Assembly (NCBI GenBank): GCA_014803435.1
Contig: JACYFD010000001.1
Span: forward strand, 1,157,258 to 1,221,257
Direction: 5' to 3'
From: Cellulosimicrobium terreum
GTDB lineage: Bacteria > Actinomycetota > Actinomycetes > Actinomycetales > Cellulomonadaceae
DNA: 64,000 bases
This document shows positions 52,701-62,300 of the stretch, one piece after another. The notes under the pieces are model-generated. The model did not search any database, was not told the DNA's origin, and saw nothing but the letters and a program-made list of their open reading frames with translations. The position numbers were made by a program, and so were the translations under genes. Positions within the stretch are counted from its first letter, which is position 1. Each line of letters starts with the position of its first letter.

Positions 52701-54232
52701 CCGACGTGACGTGTGCCGCGTGCGGTTCCAGCCAGGTGTCCGGTGCCGCGTTCTGCGCGGTCTGCGGTCAGCCGTTCCCGCGGACGGGACGACCGGTCGC
52801 GGCTGCGGCGCAGGCCCCGTCGGGACAGGTGCAGCGCACCGCCGGCGGGACCGGTTCGGGCCACGGTGGCGGGCCCGGCCCGGACGCGGTCACGGAGCCG
52901 GAGATCTACGGCGTGACGCAGAAGGCGATGGTCGCCCCCGCGCCACCGAGCGGTGCGACGGTCGCCGACGCCCCGACCGCGGGCGTGGGGCGGCGCTTCG
53001 TCGCCTTCGCGATCGACGTCCTGGTGCCCGGGGTCATCGTGCTGGCCGTCCTGCTGGGTGGCCTGAGCCTGGTCGGCTTCCCGCTGTTCGGCGGGGTGCG
53101 CGTCGTCACCCCCGAGGAGGCGTCGGCGCTGCTGACGAAGGCGGTCGTCGTCTACGTCGTCGCGGGGGTGATCGCCCTCGCCTGGTGGGTCGGTACCTGG
53201 TTCTGGGAAGGGTCCACCGGGAAGACCCTGGGGAATCTGGCCATGGGGATCCGCACGCTCGACGCGACCGCGCGGACCTCGGTCGGGTTCGGCCGGGCCC
53301 TGCTGCGCTGGCTGATCATCGGTGTGAGCGCGATCATCCCCCCGCTCGCGATCGTCGTCGTGCTCAGCCCGGCGTTCGACTCCTCGGGCCGTCGCCAGGG
53401 GTGGCACGACGGGCTCGCGAAGGCCGTCGTCCTCGACGTCCGCGGGATCTCGGCCGACCGTCCGGACGGGGCGTACGGCGGTGTCGAGTCCCTCGTCGGG
53501 CGGCCCGACCTCCAGGGCCGGGCGGCCCCCGTCATCGGCCCCGCCCCCGGCCTCGCGCAGTACAGCGGGGCGAGCTACCCGACGGACGGGTTCTCGCAGC
53601 CCGCCGCGGGACAGCGGTCGCCGGGCGGTTCCGTCCGCTCGTTCGCGCCGCCGACCTCGGCCCCGTCGCCCGGTCCTGGCGTCGCACCCTCTGCCGCACC
53701 GGCACCGACACCCGACCCATGGGCGTTCCCGTCCCCGGCGCCGTCCGGTGGGTCCGACAGCCTGATCACCGGGGTCCCGGGCGCGGCACAGCCGCCACAG
53801 CCGCCACGGCCGGCTCCCGCACCCGCCCCGGTCGCACCGGAGCCCTCGCACGCCGTGCAGGCTGCTCCTGCCAGGAGCGCGCTGCAGCCGGCCCCGGTCT
53901 CCCCGGTCGCCCTCGAGCTGGAGTCGGGCGAGCTGCGGGCGGTCGACGGTCCCACGCTGATCGGGCGCAACCCCCAGGCGCCCGACGCCGGCTCGTGGAA
54001 CCTCGTCGCGGTCGACGACCCGACGCGCTCGGTGTCCAAGACGCACGCGGAGCTCGGGGTCGACGGGGGTGGCCTCTGGGTCACCGACCGCGGGTCGACC
54101 AACGGCACGGTGGTGTCCGCGCCCGGCACCCCGCCGCGGGTGGTGGCACCCGGCACCCGGGTCCGCGTCCCGGTGGGCGGCACCGTCCACGTGGGCGACC
54201 GCCGCGTCGTCGTCCGCGCGGTGACGCGATGA
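52697..54232 (+). CDS. Zinc-ribbon, RDD and FHA domain protein
   Basis: This 511-aa protein begins with a four-Cys zinc ribbon (CAACGSS, CAVCGQ, residues 6-24). An RDD membrane domain follows (about 95-260, starting GRRFVAFAIDVLVPG) with about three helices, then a Pro/Ala-rich linker (~270-415) and a C-terminal FHA domain (~420-511). The FHA phosphothreonine site looks intact: LIGRNPQ, SVSKTHAEL and STNGT supply Arg, Ser, His and Asn. It is probably a membrane-bound reader of phosphothreonine made by the kinase four genes downstream (56840). ATG overlaps the previous stop, and the stop overlaps the phosphatase. Confidence 0.88.
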   Translation: MTDVTCAACGSSQVSGAAFCAVCGQPFPRTGRPVAAAAQAPSGQVQRTAGGTGSGHGGGPGPDAVTEPEIYGVTQKAMVAPAPPSGATVADAPTAGVGRRFVAFAIDVLVPGVIVLAVLLGGLSLVGFPLFGGVRVVTPEEASALLTKAVVVYVVAGVIALAWWVGTWFWEGSTGKTLGNLAMGIRTLDATARTSVGFGRALLRWLIIGVSAIIPPLAIVVVLSPAFDSSGRRQGWHDGLAKAVVLDVRGISADRPDGAYGGVESLVGRPDLQGRAAPVIGPAPGLAQYSGASYPTDGFSQPAAGQRSPGGSVRSFAPPTSAPSPGPGVAPSAAPAPTPDPWAFPSPAPSGGSDSLITGVPGAAQPPQPPRPAPAPAPVAPEPSHAVQAAPARSALQPAPVSPVALELESGELRAVDGPTLIGRNPQAPDAGSWNLVAVDDPTRSVSKTHAELGVDGGGLWVTDRGSTNGTVVSAPGTPPRVVAPGTRVRVPVGGTVHVGDRRVVVRAVTR

Positions 54233-55068
54233 CGACGGACACCGAGGTACACCTGTCCTGGGGCGCCGCGTCGCACCGCGGCGCCAGGCGCCTGCTCAAC
54301 GAGGACCGCTTCCTCGTCTCCCGCTCGGTGTTCATCGTCGCGGACGGCATGGGCGGTCACGACGCCGGTGAGGTCGCGAGCTCGACCGCCGTCGACGTCC
54401 TGCGCTCTCTCGCCGATCTCGACGTCGTCACGCCGGACGACGTCCTCGCCCGGATCCAGGTCGCGCAGGAGCAGGTCCGCGACATCGTCACCGAGCCCGG
54501 CCGGGGCGCCGGGACGACGATCACGGGAGTGGCCGTCTCCGAGCAGGACGGCAACCCGTACTGGCTCGTGATCAACATGGGCGACTCGCGCACCTATCAC
54601 CTGTCGCGCGGTCGGCTCGAGCAGGTGAGCGTGGACCACTCCGAGGTCCAGGAGATGGTCGACGCCGGTCTGCTCACTCCGGCGGAGGCGCTGACGCACC
54701 CGCGCCGCCACGTCGTCACGCGCGCCCTCGGCTCGCACGCGGAGATGCGCCCCGACTTCTGGTACGTCCCGATCGAGCGGCACGACCGCGTCCTCATCTG
54801 CTCGGACGGGCTGACCGGGGAGCTGTCCGACGAGCGGATCACCGATCTCCTGCTCGCGCACCCCGACCCGCAGGCCGCGGCCGAGGTTCTGGTACACGAG
54901 GCCATCGCCGCGGGCGGACGGGATAACATCACGGTCGTCGTCATCGACGCGACCGGGGTGTCGGACGAGACGGGCGGTGGGAGCACAGCACCGCGCGAGT
55001 CCGTCTCGCACGCGGACGAAGATACCCTGCCGAGAGAGGTACGTCTTCAGATGGGGGGCCTGGCGTGA
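54229..55068 (+). CDS. PP2C-family Ser/Thr protein phosphatase
   Basis: This 279-aa phosphatase has the PP2C metal-binding motifs: RLLNEDRFLV near residue 23, VADGMGGHDAGE near residue 38, MGDSRTYHL near 117, ICSDGLTGEL near 190 and GGRDNITVV near 232. These give the Asp residues for two Mn/Mg ions. It has no membrane segment, so it is cytoplasmic. It most likely dephosphorylates the same proteins as the linked kinase, and the pair forms a switch. Start and stop overlap the neighbouring genes. Confidence 0.94.
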   Translation: MTTDTEVHLSWGAASHRGARRLLNEDRFLVSRSVFIVADGMGGHDAGEVASSTAVDVLRSLADLDVVTPDDVLARIQVAQEQVRDIVTEPGRGAGTTITGVAVSEQDGNPYWLVINMGDSRTYHLSRGRLEQVSVDHSEVQEMVDAGLLTPAEALTHPRRHVVTRALGSHAEMRPDFWYVPIERHDRVLICSDGLTGELSDERITDLLLAHPDPQAAAEVLVHEAIAAGGRDNITVVVIDATGVSDETGGGSTAPRESVSHADEDTLPREVRLQMGGLA

Positions 55069-56843
55069 TGCTGCGCTACGAGGCTGGGACCGCGCACACG
55101 CTCGTCCGGGGCGGGGCGGTCGTCGTCCTGCCGGAACCGAGCGGGTCGGCGCTCGTCGAGTCGCTCTGGGACCAGCTCGGTCACGAGCCCGGCGTGGTCG
55201 AGGTCCTGCAGGTCCTCACCGCCGCCTTCGGGTCCGGCCTGCGCACGCTCCCCCCGTTCGCCGTGGCGGTGGTCGTCGACCGCAGGGTGCACGTCGCCGT
55301 GCGCGGAGACCTGGTGGTGGGTCTCGAGCACGAGGGCGACGGGGTGCTGCACGTCGACGGGGTCGACGTGACGACGTGGTCCGAGCGGGTCGTCGACGAC
55401 GTCGTCGAGCTCACGATCCGCACGGGCAGCAGGCAGGGCGCGGTCGCGAGCGCGGGCACGCCCCGGGAGGACCGTCCGTCCTTTCCGCTGGGCGCGGGCG
55501 TGGTGCTCGCGGACTCGGTGTCGTGGGAGCTCGTGGCGCGCCGCGCGCGACCCGTCCAGGCAGCAGCGGCACCGGCAGCCGCGACAGACTTCGCAGCCGC
55601 ACCCGAGAACGCTGCGGTGCCCGACGCCGGGGCGTCCGCGTCTGGTCTGCTCGTGACCGGGGTGCCCGTTCTCGACGCGCTCGCTCCCGCGGTGCCCGCA
55701 GTGCCCGAGGAGGGCGCCGGCGACGACGAGCATCCGCCGCAGTCCGACACGCTCCACGCCTTCGAGGAGACGATCGCTCCACCGCCCGAGCTCGACGGCG
55801 ACCGCTCGACCGACCTCGACGTGCAGCCCGCGGGGGACGACGTCGCGGTGGACGGCGGCTCGGACGCGTCCGACGCGTCCGGCGCGGGCACGGTCGAGGA
55901 AGCCGACGACGACTACGGGCACCTCTGGGGCTCGACGGTCATGCGGACCGTGGAGGACGCCGCGGTGCGGGTCGAGGACGAGGAGGAGCACGAGCCGGCC
56001 GCGGAGCCGGTCGTCCTGCCTCCGCCCGTTCCCGTCCCGCCCGTGCCGGACCCGTCGGCGGCGGGTCCGTCCCCGTGGGAGGCGCCCGGCGTCGAGGACC
56101 CCGCTGACCCCTTCCCGGCGGCGTCCTCCGGGCTGATCGCCGGTGTGCCACGGGAGTGGACCGGGGCGACGCCGGCCGCGGCGCACCGCGCGGCCACGGT
56201 CAACCCCGAGGACGACGCGACTGACGGCACCGACGGCACCGACCACGACGGACACACGGTGCTGTCGTCCGCCATCGCGGACCTGCGGGCAGCGGCCGAG
56301 GAGGCGGAGGGTGAGCCGGCGGAAGCGCCGAGCGCCGAACCCGCCGTTCCCGCACCGCCGTCGTTCGCGTCGCCGCCGGGCCCGGGTCAGCAGATCCTCG
56401 CGCGCACGTGCCCGCAGGGTCACCCGAACCCGCCGTCGCGCGACGACTGCAAGATCTGCGGAGCGCCGCTCGAGGGTGACGCGTCGCTCGCGGTGCGACC
56501 CACGCTCGGCCGGCTCGCGGTCTCGACGGGTCAGTCCGTCGAGCTCGACCGTGGCGTGATCGTCGGCCGTCGGCCGCGGACCCCGCGGACGCAGGCGGCG
56601 GAGATGCCTCGGCTGGTCACGGTGCCGAGCCCGCAGCAGGACATCTCGCGGTCGCACGTGGAGATCTCGCTCGAGGGCTGGCACGTCCTGGTCGCCGACA
56701 TGGCGACCACCAACGGGACGACGCTCATCCGTGCCGGCCAGGCGCCGCGACGGCTGCACCCGTCCGAGCCGGTGCTGGTCACCGACGGAGACCTCGTCGA
56801 CCTGGGCGACGGCGTGACCATGACGTTCGAGGGGATCTGGTGA
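55068..56843 (+). CDS. FHA protein with internal zinc ribbon and novel N-terminal domain
   Basis: This 591-aa cytoplasmic protein has an N-terminal ~150-residue alpha/beta domain that I do not recognise. It is followed by a long acidic Pro/Ala-rich region and a zinc ribbon (CPQGHPNPPSRDDCKICGAPL-like, Cys near 450-470). The C-terminal FHA domain spans about residues 480-590. VGRRPRT, DISRSHVEI and TTNGT keep the phosphothreonine-binding residues. The long acidic linker has several Thr/Ser sites that the adjacent kinase could phosphorylate, which is inference. ATG 55068 or GTG 55065 both overlap the phosphatase stop. Confidence 0.82.
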   Translation: MLRYEAGTAHTLVRGGAVVVLPEPSGSALVESLWDQLGHEPGVVEVLQVLTAAFGSGLRTLPPFAVAVVVDRRVHVAVRGDLVVGLEHEGDGVLHVDGVDVTTWSERVVDDVVELTIRTGSRQGAVASAGTPREDRPSFPLGAGVVLADSVSWELVARRARPVQAAAAPAAATDFAAAPENAAVPDAGASASGLLVTGVPVLDALAPAVPAVPEEGAGDDEHPPQSDTLHAFEETIAPPPELDGDRSTDLDVQPAGDDVAVDGGSDASDASGAGTVEEADDDYGHLWGSTVMRTVEDAAVRVEDEEEHEPAAEPVVLPPPVPVPPVPDPSAAGPSPWEAPGVEDPADPFPAASSGLIAGVPREWTGATPAAAHRAATVNPEDDATDGTDGTDHDGHTVLSSAIADLRAAAEEAEGEPAEAPSAEPAVPAPPSFASPPGPGQQILARTCPQGHPNPPSRDDCKICGAPLEGDASLAVRPTLGRLAVSTGQSVELDRGVIVGRRPRTPRTQAAEMPRLVTVPSPQQDISRSHVEISLEGWHVLVADMATTNGTTLIRAGQAPRRLHPSEPVLVTDGDLVDLGDGVTMTFEGIW

Positions 56844-58585
56844 GCGGCAAGCGGGCACCGTCTCCACCACCTCAGATCGAGGGCTTCGAGTACGTCTCGC
56901 TGATCGGCTCCGGCGGGTTCTCCGATGTCTTCCTGTACAAGCAGCAGCGACCACGACGACGGGTCGCGGTGAAGGTGCTTCTCCAGGAGTGGTCGAGCCC
57001 GTCCCAGCGGGCGGCGTTCGATGCCGAGGCGGACCTGATGGCCACGCTGTCGACGCACCCGTCGATCGTCACGATGTACGAGGCCGACATCGCGGCGGAC
57101 GGGCGTCCGTTCCTCGCGATGGAGTACTGCTCGCGTCCCAACCTGGGCGCCCGTTACCGCACCGAGCGGCTCTCGGTCGCGGAGGCGCTGCGCATCGCGG
57201 TGCAGGTGGGCGGAGCGGTCGAGACCGCGCACCGCGCCGGGATCCTGCACCGCGACATCAAGCCCGCGAACATCCTCGTCACGGAGTACGGGCACCCCGC
57301 GCTCACCGACTTCGGCATCTCCTCGACCGTCGACGACGCGACGCGTGCGGAGGGCATGTCCATCCCGTGGTCGCCGCCCGAGTCGTTCGCCGAGCCGCCG
57401 CGCAGCGGCATCGGCACCGACCTGTGGGGGCTCGCCGCGACGACGTACACCCTGCTCGCCGGTCGCTCGCCCTTCGAGGTGCCCGGCGGCTCGAACTCGA
57501 GCGCCAACCTCATCACACGCATCGAGGGCACGCCGCTCGCACCGACCGGCCGCACGGACGTCCCGGCGTCGCTCGAGCGGGTCCTCGCGACCGCGATGGC
57601 GAAGAACCCGTCGTCGCGCTACCCGACCGTCCTCACGTTCGCGCGAGCTCTCCAGCAGGTCCAGAACGAGCTGTCGCTCGCGGTCACTCCCATCGACCTT
57701 CTCGACGACTCGGGGCACGTGCAGGAGGAGGAGCCCGACGACGACGGCGGGACGCGCCTGCGCCAGGTCGTCTCGATCGACCCTGCAGGTCCCTCGGGCG
57801 GGACGTCCGGTCCCGTGCCCGCCGCGACGTACAGCACCGCGGCGTGGACGGGGACGGCGACCGCGGCGACCGGCGCGCCCACGCAGTACGGCGTCGGGTC
57901 GCCGAACCAGTACGGGGCGACCGCCCCGCAGGCCACGGCGGTCCCGAGCCGCACGGCCCCGACCTCCGCCGTCAGGCCGACGCAGGGTCGGAGCGGGCCG
58001 GCGACGGACACGACCGGGCCGTCGAGGCTCTACCCGACTCCGCCGGGACAGCGCCCCGGGTGGGGCACACCACCGGTCGAGGACACGGTCCACCGTCCGG
58101 ACGCGCCGTCCTCCGGGCAGTCGCAGGCCGTCGAGCAGCCCGCGCGTCGCGGAGCGCTCTGGCCCGTCCTGATCGGCGTCGGTGTCCTCGCCGCGGCCGG
58201 GATCGGTGTGTACGCGCTGACGAGCGGCGGCGGGTCGCCGACCGATCCGGACGAGACGGCGACGACGACCTCGACGACCCCGCCGCAGGACAACCTCGGC
58301 GACCTCGTGCCACCCGTGAACGACCTGGTGGGGGAGTGGGACCCGGATCGCGAGGTCGCGACCTTCACCTGGGCGTACGACAGCGCGGACGCCGAGGAGG
58401 GCGACATGTTCGTCTGGTGCGAGCGGACCGCGGTGGGGGAGTGCGACTACAAGCAGGCGTTCGACGAGACCGAGGTCGAGCTGAGCGCCAAGCCGGACGA
58501 GCAGGTGTGCATCGAGGTCAGGGTGGTCCGGGACGGTCGGCAGTCGACCACGCCGGCGACGGCCTGTGTCGAGGGGGCAGCATGA
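56840..58585 (+). CDS. Receptor-type Ser/Thr protein kinase (PknB-like) with FnIII-like ectodomain
   Basis: This 581-aa Hanks-type kinase has the glycine-rich loop IGSGGFSDV, catalytic Lys45 (VAVKVL), the HRDIKPAN loop with Asp139, and DFG Asp157. The activation segment is short (STVDDATRAEGMSIP) with a PPE in place of APE. A Ser/Thr/Gln-rich linker leads to one transmembrane helix (~440-465). The ~120-residue outside domain starts NDLVGEWDPDRE and carries Cys pairs; it resembles an FnIII fold, not PASTA repeats. That suggests it senses a protein rather than muropeptides. GTG 56840 overlaps the FHA gene, and the stop overlaps the next. Confidence 0.92.
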   Translation: MSGKRAPSPPPQIEGFEYVSLIGSGGFSDVFLYKQQRPRRRVAVKVLLQEWSSPSQRAAFDAEADLMATLSTHPSIVTMYEADIAADGRPFLAMEYCSRPNLGARYRTERLSVAEALRIAVQVGGAVETAHRAGILHRDIKPANILVTEYGHPALTDFGISSTVDDATRAEGMSIPWSPPESFAEPPRSGIGTDLWGLAATTYTLLAGRSPFEVPGGSNSSANLITRIEGTPLAPTGRTDVPASLERVLATAMAKNPSSRYPTVLTFARALQQVQNELSLAVTPIDLLDDSGHVQEEEPDDDGGTRLRQVVSIDPAGPSGGTSGPVPAATYSTAAWTGTATAATGAPTQYGVGSPNQYGATAPQATAVPSRTAPTSAVRPTQGRSGPATDTTGPSRLYPTPPGQRPGWGTPPVEDTVHRPDAPSSGQSQAVEQPARRGALWPVLIGVGVLAAAGIGVYALTSGGGSPTDPDETATTTSTTPPQDNLGDLVPPVNDLVGEWDPDREVATFTWAYDSADAEEGDMFVWCERTAVGECDYKQAFDETEVELSAKPDEQVCIEVRVVRDGRQSTTPATACVEGAA

Positions 58586-59286
58586 CGAGCGAGCTGGCGG
58601 TCGAGTTCTGCGGGGAGTGGTTCCGGCCGGCCGACGACGGCACGGGTTTCGACATCGGCCGCGAGGGCGACCTGGCGATCGAGGACAACCCGTACCTGCA
58701 CCGACGGTTCCTGCGGGTCTCTTACGAGGGCGGGATCTGGTGGCTCGCGAACGTCGGCACCCTCATCTCCGCGACGGTGTGCGACTCCGGGGGCGGCGTC
58801 CAGTCGTGGCTCTCGCCGGGCAACCGCCTGCCGATCGTCTTCCCGACGACGTCGATCGTCTTCACCGCGGGCCCGACGACGTACGAGCTCACCGCCCAGC
58901 TCCTCGGGGCGCCGTACCAGGAGATCCGCTCCGAGGAGGACCCGGACTCCGGCGCCACCACGATCGGCATGATCTCGTTCACGACGAGCCAGAAGCAGCT
59001 CATCGTGGCGCTCGCCGAGCCGATGCTGCGGCGCGACGGGACAGGCCTGTCGGAGATCCCGTCGTCCGCCGCGGCGGCCGCGCGGCTCGGCTGGGCCGTG
59101 ACGCGGTTCAACCGCAAGCTCGACAACGTGTGCGACAAGCTCGACCGGATCGGGGTGAAAGGACTGCGCGGCGGACCGCGCGCCCTCGCGACGAACCGTC
59201 GGGCCCGACTCGTGGAGTACGCCGTCGCGTCGCGGGTCGTGACGTCGACCGACCTGCCGCTGCTCGACCTGACCGACGACTCCTGA
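58582..59286 (+). CDS. Degenerate-FHA plus winged-helix-like protein
   Basis: This 234-aa protein starts with an FHA-like beta domain (~1-115): FDIGREGD is FHA-like, but the usual S-x-x-H reads LHRRF, so phosphothreonine binding is doubtful. The C-terminal part (~130-205) looks like a winged helix: KQLIVALAEPML, a short AARLGWAVTRFNRKLDNV recognition helix, and a GVKGLRGG wing. FHA-HTH proteins of this type occur by type VII-like loci, but their role is unknown. It could be a DNA-binding regulator of the locus or an adaptor for EccC. ATG 58582 overlaps the kinase stop; the EccC gene starts 38 bp later. Confidence 0.75.
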   Translation: MTSELAVEFCGEWFRPADDGTGFDIGREGDLAIEDNPYLHRRFLRVSYEGGIWWLANVGTLISATVCDSGGGVQSWLSPGNRLPIVFPTTSIVFTAGPTTYELTAQLLGAPYQEIRSEEDPDSGATTIGMISFTTSQKQLIVALAEPMLRRDGTGLSEIPSSAAAAARLGWAVTRFNRKLDNVCDKLDRIGVKGLRGGPRALATNRRARLVEYAVASRVVTSTDLPLLDLTDDS

Positions 59287-59324
59287 CGCGGCCCTGCCGC
59301 CGCTGACCCAGCCAGAGGACCTTC

Positions 59325-62300
59325 GTGCGCATCAAGCTCTCCCTGCACCGCCCGGACTCGAGCACGACCAACGTCGCCGTCACAGCGGACGCGACCGCGT
59401 CGGTGCAGGACGTCGCGGAGGCGCTGTTCGCCGGTGACCCGATGCGGGCGGGCGCCGACCTGCCCGAGCGGCTGACGCTCCAGATCACGAACGCGCCCAC
59501 CGGCGCGGGCGCCGTCGGGCAGGGCCGCGTCCTGGCCCCGACGAGCGATCTCGTCGAGGCGGGCCTGCGGTCGGGCTCGACGGTCTCGATCGTGCGGGTG
59601 TCCGAGCAGTTCGACGCGCCGGGCAAGGACCGCGGCGCCGCCATGGCGGTGCTGCGCGTCCTCGAGGGACCCGACGCCGGGACCGAGTACCCGCTCCCCG
59701 TGGGGACCAGCTACGTGGGCCGGGACCGGGACATGGACATCCGGCTGTCCGACCCGCAGGTGTCGAAGCGGCACGCGCGCATCACCGTGGGCGAGTCGAT
59801 CGAGATCACGGACACGAACTCCGCGAACGGTCTGGTCATGGGCGGCCGGCGCATGACCCGGTCGAGCCTGACGTCGGCGGACACGGTGACGATCGGCGGC
59901 ACCGTCGTCTCGGTGGTGGCGCTGCACCGCTCGTCGAGCCTCGCCCCCACGAGCCCGGTCGTGGAGTTCAACCGGTCGCCGCGCGTGGTCGCGCGGTTCG
60001 GCGAGCGCAAGCTCAAGGCGCCCAAGCCGCCGCAGCCGCCGGACTCCCCGCGCTTCCCGTACCTGGCGATGCTCGCGCCCCTCATCATGGGCACGATCCT
60101 CTACGCAGTCACCAAGAACGTCCTGTCGATCGTGTTCATCGGCCTGAGCCCGCTCCTCATGCTCGGCGCGTACATCGACAACAAGGTCCAGGCGAAGCGC
60201 AAGTTCAAGCTCCAGGTCGAGCAGTTCCGCCAGTCCGTCGCCGCGATGCGCGTGACGATCGAGCGCACGCACGCGGTGGAGCGCGCGGTCCGCCTCACGG
60301 AGGCGCCGTCGGTCGCGGACACGGTCGACGGGGTGCGCCGGCTGGGTGGCCTGCTGTGGACGCACCGCCCGGAGCACCAGGCGTTCCTCACCCTGCGCGT
60401 CGGGATCGGGCGCGCGCCGTCGCGCACCCAGCTCGACCAGCTCGGCGAGAACAACACCCTGCCGGAGTTCTGGGGCGAGCTGGAGAAGCTGGCCGCGGAG
60501 TGCGCGACGATCGACGGCGTGCCCGTCGTCGCACGCCTGCGCACCGACGGCGGGCTCGGGATCGCCGGTCCGGGTGCCGTCGCGGACGCGGTCGGGCGCG
60601 GGATGCTCGTCCAGCTCGCCGGCCTGCACTCGCCGGCCGAGCTCGTCCTCGCCGCGATCACGTCGCCGCGGTCCCGCGAGGACTGGGAGTGGCTCGAGTG
60701 GATGCCGCACACCGGCTCCCCGCACAGCCCGCTCGACGGCGACCACCTGGCCGACAACCCCGGGGCGGCGCTGTCGCTGCTGTCCCGGCTCGAGGACCTC
60801 ATCGAGTCGCGCGGGGCGGACCTCGACCGGCGCGCCGAGCTGCGCGGTGCGCTCGACCCGAAGGAGGTCGCCGAGAACACGCCGTCGCCGGTGCTCCCGA
60901 CCGTCGTCGTGCTGATCGAGGACGACGCGCCGGTCGACCGCTCGCGGCTCACGCGCCTGGTCGAGCGCGGACCGGACGCGGGCGTCCACGTCGTGTGGGT
61001 CGCGCCGACGGTGGAGCAGCTCCCGGCCGCGTGCCGGACGTTCGTCCTGGTCGGCGACGACCTGACCGGCGGCCCGACGACGGGTGCGCCCGGTGCCGCC
61101 ACGGGGGCCACCTCGGGCGAGGTGCGCCTGGGTCAGCTGACCTTCCCGGTGACGTGCGAGACCGTCGACCTGGCCACCACGCACGAGCTCGCGCGCATCC
61201 TCGCGCCCGTGGTGGACGTCGGGGCGCCGGTCGACGACGACTCCGACCTGCCGCGCTCCGTGTCGTACCTCGCCCTCGCCGGGACCTCGCTCGCGGAGGA
61301 CCCGTCGGTGCTCGTCGACCGGTGGCGGGAGAACCGGTCGCTCACCCCGCGTGACGGGTCGCCGCCCGTGCGGCGCAGGACGCCGACCAACCTGCGCGCG
61401 CTCGTCGGCCACTCCGGCACCGAGCCCCTCTACCTGGACCTGCGCACGCAGGGGCCGCACGCGCTCGTCGGCGGGACGACGGGTGCGGGCAAGTCCGAGT
61501 TCCTCCAGTCGTGGGTGCTCGGCATGGCGGGGGCGCACAGCCCGGACCGCGTGACGTTCCTGTTCGTCGACTACAAGGGTGGCGCGGCGTTCGCGGACTG
61601 CGTGCACCTGCCGCACACCGTCGGCCTCGTCACGGACCTCTCGCCGCACCTCGTGCGGCGCGCGCTCACGTCGCTGCGCGCCGAGCTGCGGTACCGCGAG
61701 CACCTGCTCAACCGGAAGAAGGCGAAGGACCTCGCGTCCCTCGAGCGCACGGGCGACCCGGACGCCCCGCCGAGCCTGCTCATCGTCGTCGACGAGTTCG
61801 CGGCGCTGGTCAACGAGGTCCCCGAGTTCGTGGACGGCGTGGTCGACGTCGCGCAGCGCGGTCGGTCCCTGGGGCTGCACCTCATCCTCGCGACCCAGCG
61901 CCCCGCCGGTGTCATCAAGGACAACCTCCGCGCGAACACGAACCTGCGCGTCGCGCTGCGCATGGCGGACGCGGACGACTCGACCGACATCCTCGGCATC
62001 CCCATGGCGGCGCACTTCGACCCGTCGATCCCCGGGCGTGGCGCGGTGAAGACCGGGCCCGGCCGGATCACGCCCTTCCAGACCGGTTACGCGGGCGGGT
62101 GGACGACGGCCGAGCCCGAGCGCCCGCGCATCGACGTCCAGGAGATGTCGTTCGGTGCGGCGACGCGCTGGGAGCTGCCCGAGCCGGAGGTCGACGACAC
62201 GCTCGACCCGGGCCCGAACGACATCAGCCGCATGGTCGCGACGATCGCCCGGGCCGCGCAGGACGCGGCCGTGCCCGCGCCGCGCAAGCCCTGGCTGCCC

